A DNA stretch of 64,000 nt. Source: JAAELZ01 sp965223465. GTDB taxonomy: Bacteria; Pseudomonadota; Gammaproteobacteria; Arenicellales; Poriferihabitantaceae. The position numbers and the translations under genes were made by a program. Below the pieces are notes generated by a model, which saw only the letters and a list, made by a program, of their open reading frames with translations, searched no databases and was not told the DNA's origin. The stretch spans positions 1,116,001 to 1,180,000 of the forward strand of contig OZ245025.1 in assembly GCA_965223465.1 (NCBI GenBank), given 5' to 3'. Positions 61,347 to 64,000 of this stretch are shown here, one piece after another (positions within the stretch are counted from its first letter, which is position 1; the number at the start of each line of letters is the position of its first letter).

Positions 61347-63476
61347 GTGATTCAGAGATTTCGACAACTGTTTGCCAGCAGGAACGAGTCTGTATTGGGC
61401 ATGGAATTAGAACAATCGGTGTTACGTGCCGTGCTAGGAACACTGGCTGTCACGTATTTGCTAGCTTCCCACCAGGTGACCAACATAAACCAGCTGATTT
61501 ACATGATGCCTGGTTATCTGGTATCGATCTACCTGTTTCCGTTCTTAGTTATCAAGGAGAGTTTTAACGCACGTATACGCAGATTGCTGGGTATTTTCCT
61601 GGATATTGGGATGATTACCTTGACCGCCTACCTGGCGGGCGAAGCGGGTATACCCTTGTTTGCACTATACCTGTGGGTCACTATTGGTAACGGTTTTCGA
61701 TTTGGCCTACCTTACCTATTTATCGCCCTGACGTGCAGCGTCTCTGGTTTCCTGCTGGTAGCTCTGAATACGCCAGTCCTCATGGAACACATAATGTTCA
61801 CCACCGGTTTTCTATTGACCATGATGGTGATTCCGCTGTACGCGGCCAAGCTCATCAGTCGGCTTGAAGAGGCTCGCGCTCGGGCAGAATCCGCTAACCA
61901 GGCCAAAAGCCAGTTTGTCGCCAATATGAGTCACGAAATCCGCACCCCACTCAATGGGGTGATCGGCCTAAGCGACTTGCTTGACAAAACCAGCCTGGAT
62001 AAGGAGCAATCAGAAATGGTGGAAACCATACAGAGCTCCGCTCATTCTTTATTAAATTTAGTTAACGATATTCTAGATTTCTCGAAAATTGAGGCGGGTA
62101 AAACAGAGACCGCGGACAGGGAATTTGATCTGTATGGCGTGGTGAACGCCACCGTGCGTATGCTAAGGCCAATGGCTGAGACCAAAGGTGTGATGCTCAA
62201 CGAGGACATTGATCCCAGGCTTCCTGACTATATGGTGGGCGATGATCAACACCTGCGTCAGGTGTTGATAAACCTGATCGGTAATGCGGTCAAGTTTACT
62301 GAAGAAGGCGAAATAGACGTGCGCGCATCGCTAAGTGATGAGCTTCAAGACGGAATGCTGGTACGTTTCGAGGTGATTGATACTGGGGTCGGTATCCCTT
62401 TTGAAGACCAAGAAAGGGTTTTCGACAACTTTCAGCAGGTGGATAATTCTCTTTCCCGAAAGTACGAAGGCACAGGGCTGGGTGTCACCATCAGCCGCAA
62501 ACTGGTTGGGATGATGGGAGGTGAGCTCAAGCTGCAAAGTTATCCCGGGAAAGGTTCGCGATTTTGGTTTAGCCTGAAACTCAAGCACTGTGAATTAGAG
62601 GAGTATCAACACCCCGAGAAGATCGGGGATAAAACCGACAATAAAGTGATTCCCTTTGTGCGGCCCAGTAATGATAAATCTGTTGTTCCAGAAATTCTAG
62701 TGGCGGAAGACAACGAGGTTAATCGAATGGTGATTACCATGATGCTAGAAAACGCAGGTTATCATGTAACCACAGTCAATGATGGGGCTGCAGCACTTGA
62801 TATCCTTGATGAGCGCCGTTTCGACCTGGCAATCGTTGATATGCAGATGCCAGTCATGGGGGGCCTCGAGGCGATGAAACTCTATCGAATGGCGCACCCA
62901 GGAAAAGCAAACAAGATGCCATTTATAGTTCTTACAGCGAATGCAACTACAGATGCGCGAAGAATGAGCAGGGAAACCGGCGCAAATGCCTTTTTAACCA
63001 AGCCAGTAGATTCAGGTCGACTGTTACGCCACGTGGCATCCTTAACCGGGGACCTTTTGTTGCGACAACGCGGTGAAGCCGACAATAGCATGCAACATAT
63101 TTTGACGTATGATCCTGAAGTTCTATTAGAGTTGCGTGCCGTAAAAGACAATGCAACCGCTCTACAGGAATTTATTGAACTATTTTTACATGAAGGGGAT
63201 AAGTTGCGCCGCTTAATGGAGGAAGACCTAAAGAATAACGATTTACGAGCGTTCAAAGACCATGCGCATACCTTGAAAGGCAGTGCAGCCAGCGTTGGCG
63301 CTAACCGCATATCTGAGATTTGTCTCAATGCTTCTAGAGTTAAGCCCGGCACTCTACAGACCCAGGGAGGCGAGCTTGTCGGTCAATTGGCAATTGAATT
63401 CAGGGAATTTAGAAAAATAGTTAAATCATTTCTAGCACAACGAACGGACGACAACATCAAGTTGACGGATAAGTGA
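61347..63476 (+). CDS. rpfC: RpfC-like hybrid sensor histidine kinase
   Basis: About 709 residues in the RpfC order: five membrane helices with LFALYLWVTIGNGFRFGLPY (closely like RpfC), HisKA with the phospho-His near 195 in NMSHEIRTPLNGVIG, HATPase with GTGLGVTISRKLVGMMGG, a receiver with Asp near 497 in DMQMPVMGG, and an Hpt domain with His near 640 in HAHTLKGSAASVG. It would sense DSF in the membrane and regulate the downstream RpfG-type output, which is not in the window. The GTG chosen is in frame; the frame extends 24 codons upstream into the ketosynthase gene. Confidence 0.94.
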   Translation: MIQRFRQLFASRNESVLGMELEQSVLRAVLGTLAVTYLLASHQVTNINQLIYMMPGYLVSIYLFPFLVIKESFNARIRRLLGIFLDIGMITLTAYLAGEAGIPLFALYLWVTIGNGFRFGLPYLFIALTCSVSGFLLVALNTPVLMEHIMFTTGFLLTMMVIPLYAAKLISRLEEARARAESANQAKSQFVANMSHEIRTPLNGVIGLSDLLDKTSLDKEQSEMVETIQSSAHSLLNLVNDILDFSKIEAGKTETADREFDLYGVVNATVRMLRPMAETKGVMLNEDIDPRLPDYMVGDDQHLRQVLINLIGNAVKFTEEGEIDVRASLSDELQDGMLVRFEVIDTGVGIPFEDQERVFDNFQQVDNSLSRKYEGTGLGVTISRKLVGMMGGELKLQSYPGKGSRFWFSLKLKHCELEEYQHPEKIGDKTDNKVIPFVRPSNDKSVVPEILVAEDNEVNRMVITMMLENAGYHVTTVNDGAAALDILDERRFDLAIVDMQMPVMGGLEAMKLYRMAHPGKANKMPFIVLTANATTDARRMSRETGANAFLTKPVDSGRLLRHVASLTGDLLLRQRGEADNSMQHILTYDPEVLLELRAVKDNATALQEFIELFLHEGDKLRRLMEEDLKNNDLRAFKDHAHTLKGSAASVGANRISEICLNASRVKPGTLQTQGGELVGQLAIEFREFRKIVKSFLAQRTDDNIKLTDK

Positions 63477-63575
63477 AGTAATTCTGGAACCTATCTACAG
63501 GGCAGCAACTGCGTTTGGCGTAGGGTATATAAAGTGTAAACCGCAACAATGAGGTAAAAGTACGCAACGGCCAAT

Positions 63576-63905
63576 TCATTCCAGCGCCTTTCTGGCGGAC
63601 TGAATAGATCGCTGAACTAATTCTTGCATCTTTTCTAAGAAACCCGGGGTAATATCTGACAGCTTAAGATGTTCGACGCTATAGGCTAATTCGTATAGCT
63701 GATTCATTCCAAGCATACTGGAGGTACCCTTGAGCTGATGCACGGCAGACCTGAGTTCTTCGAGGTCGTTTGCATTTCGGGCCGCTATGATGATATCCAG
63801 CAATGTTTTAGCATTACTTTCGAATTTATCGATAATGGGTCGAAGAGCTTCTCTATTTTCGCCAGCGAGGTCGAAAAGTTTGGTTGTATCTAGAAGCTCT
63901 GCCAT
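63576..63905 (-). CDS. stand-alone histidine phosphotransfer (Hpt) protein
   Basis: A 109-residue helical protein with the Hpt His motif SAVHQLKGTSSMLGMNQLYE. It is convergent with the RpfC-like gene, whose own Hpt domain is at its C-terminus, so it is a second phosphotransfer module and could take phosphate from this kinase or another. No receiver or kinase partner is visible to the right in the 95 bases left. Confidence 0.88.
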   Translation of the reverse strand: MAELLDTTKLFDLAGENREALRPIIDKFESNAKTLLDIIIAARNANDLEELRSAVHQLKGTSSMLGMNQLYELAYSVEHLKLSDITPGFLEKMQELVQRSIQSARKALE

Positions 63906-64000
63906 GGATATAAGTGTAATCGGTTTAGACCGAAATTAGAAAACGATTTCACTTCTTTTTTAAAAAGAAATGATAAGATTTGACGATCACGTCAATTTGC

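Overview
The window joins a lambda-type temperate prophage (about positions 1 to 30400, continuing off the left edge) to the chromosome of a gammaproteobacterium (about 30400 to 64000). The host class is inferred from the neighbourhood ndk-rlmN-pilW-rodZ-hisS-yfgM-bamB-der, from trmJ next to an isc gene, from guaB-guaA-tadA, and from an Rpf/DSF cell-cell signalling locus. I cannot name the species.

Prophage. The integrase lies beside a tRNA-Glu gene that probably holds the attachment site. The lytic arm is on the minus strand. Read leftward from the immunity region it has Cro, a terminator, a CII-like regulator, a small zinc-ribbon protein, an O-like initiator with an iteron origin inside its own gene, a lambda-like cos site, and Nu1/GpA terminase subunits. 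A cargo/regulatory insert follows, with a TrpF-like barrel protein, a Mor-like activator and a structured non-coding segment. Then come the W-like joiner, portal (frameshifted here), protease-capsid fusion, decoration protein, head-tail and tail proteins, a tail-chaperone pair with a -1 frameshift signal, and the tape measure protein cut by the window edge. Tail tip, lysis genes and the distal att site are not in the window. CI (without a peptidase domain), a small protein and a lipoprotein form the lysogen-expressed plus-strand operon. A second plus-strand operon, with a strong promoter and an operator copy, carries about twenty small early genes ending in a DNA adenine methylase.

Prydr end of the prophage. 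After the methylase comes a 390-base gene-free stretch with seven copies of a 19-bp repeat, a HEPN-like gene, and an AT-rich three-gene cargo block. That block is bracketed by a broken integrase 3' end and the intact integrase.

Chromosome. tRNA-Ala and tRNA-Glu lie next to gltX. Then come bolA-yciI-yciB, a Sel1-repeat protein, guaB-guaA-tadA, xseA and a long leftward housekeeping run from a CNNM/CorC-type protein through trmJ, iscA, mtaB, ndk, rlmN, pilW, rodZ, hisS, yfgM, bamB and der to a TylF-like methyltransferase. The right end holds a GFA-family protein, an EamA exporter, a class III PLP enzyme and the signalling locus: an RpfF-like DSF synthase diverging from an acyl carrier protein, a ketoacyl synthase and an RpfC-like hybrid kinase, followed by a separate Hpt gene.

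The points most worth checking are the DSF locus with its own ACP and ketosynthase, the seven-copy repeat array, the integrase-flanked cargo block, the trinucleotide-repeat gene, and the paired single-base shifts in the portal gene.
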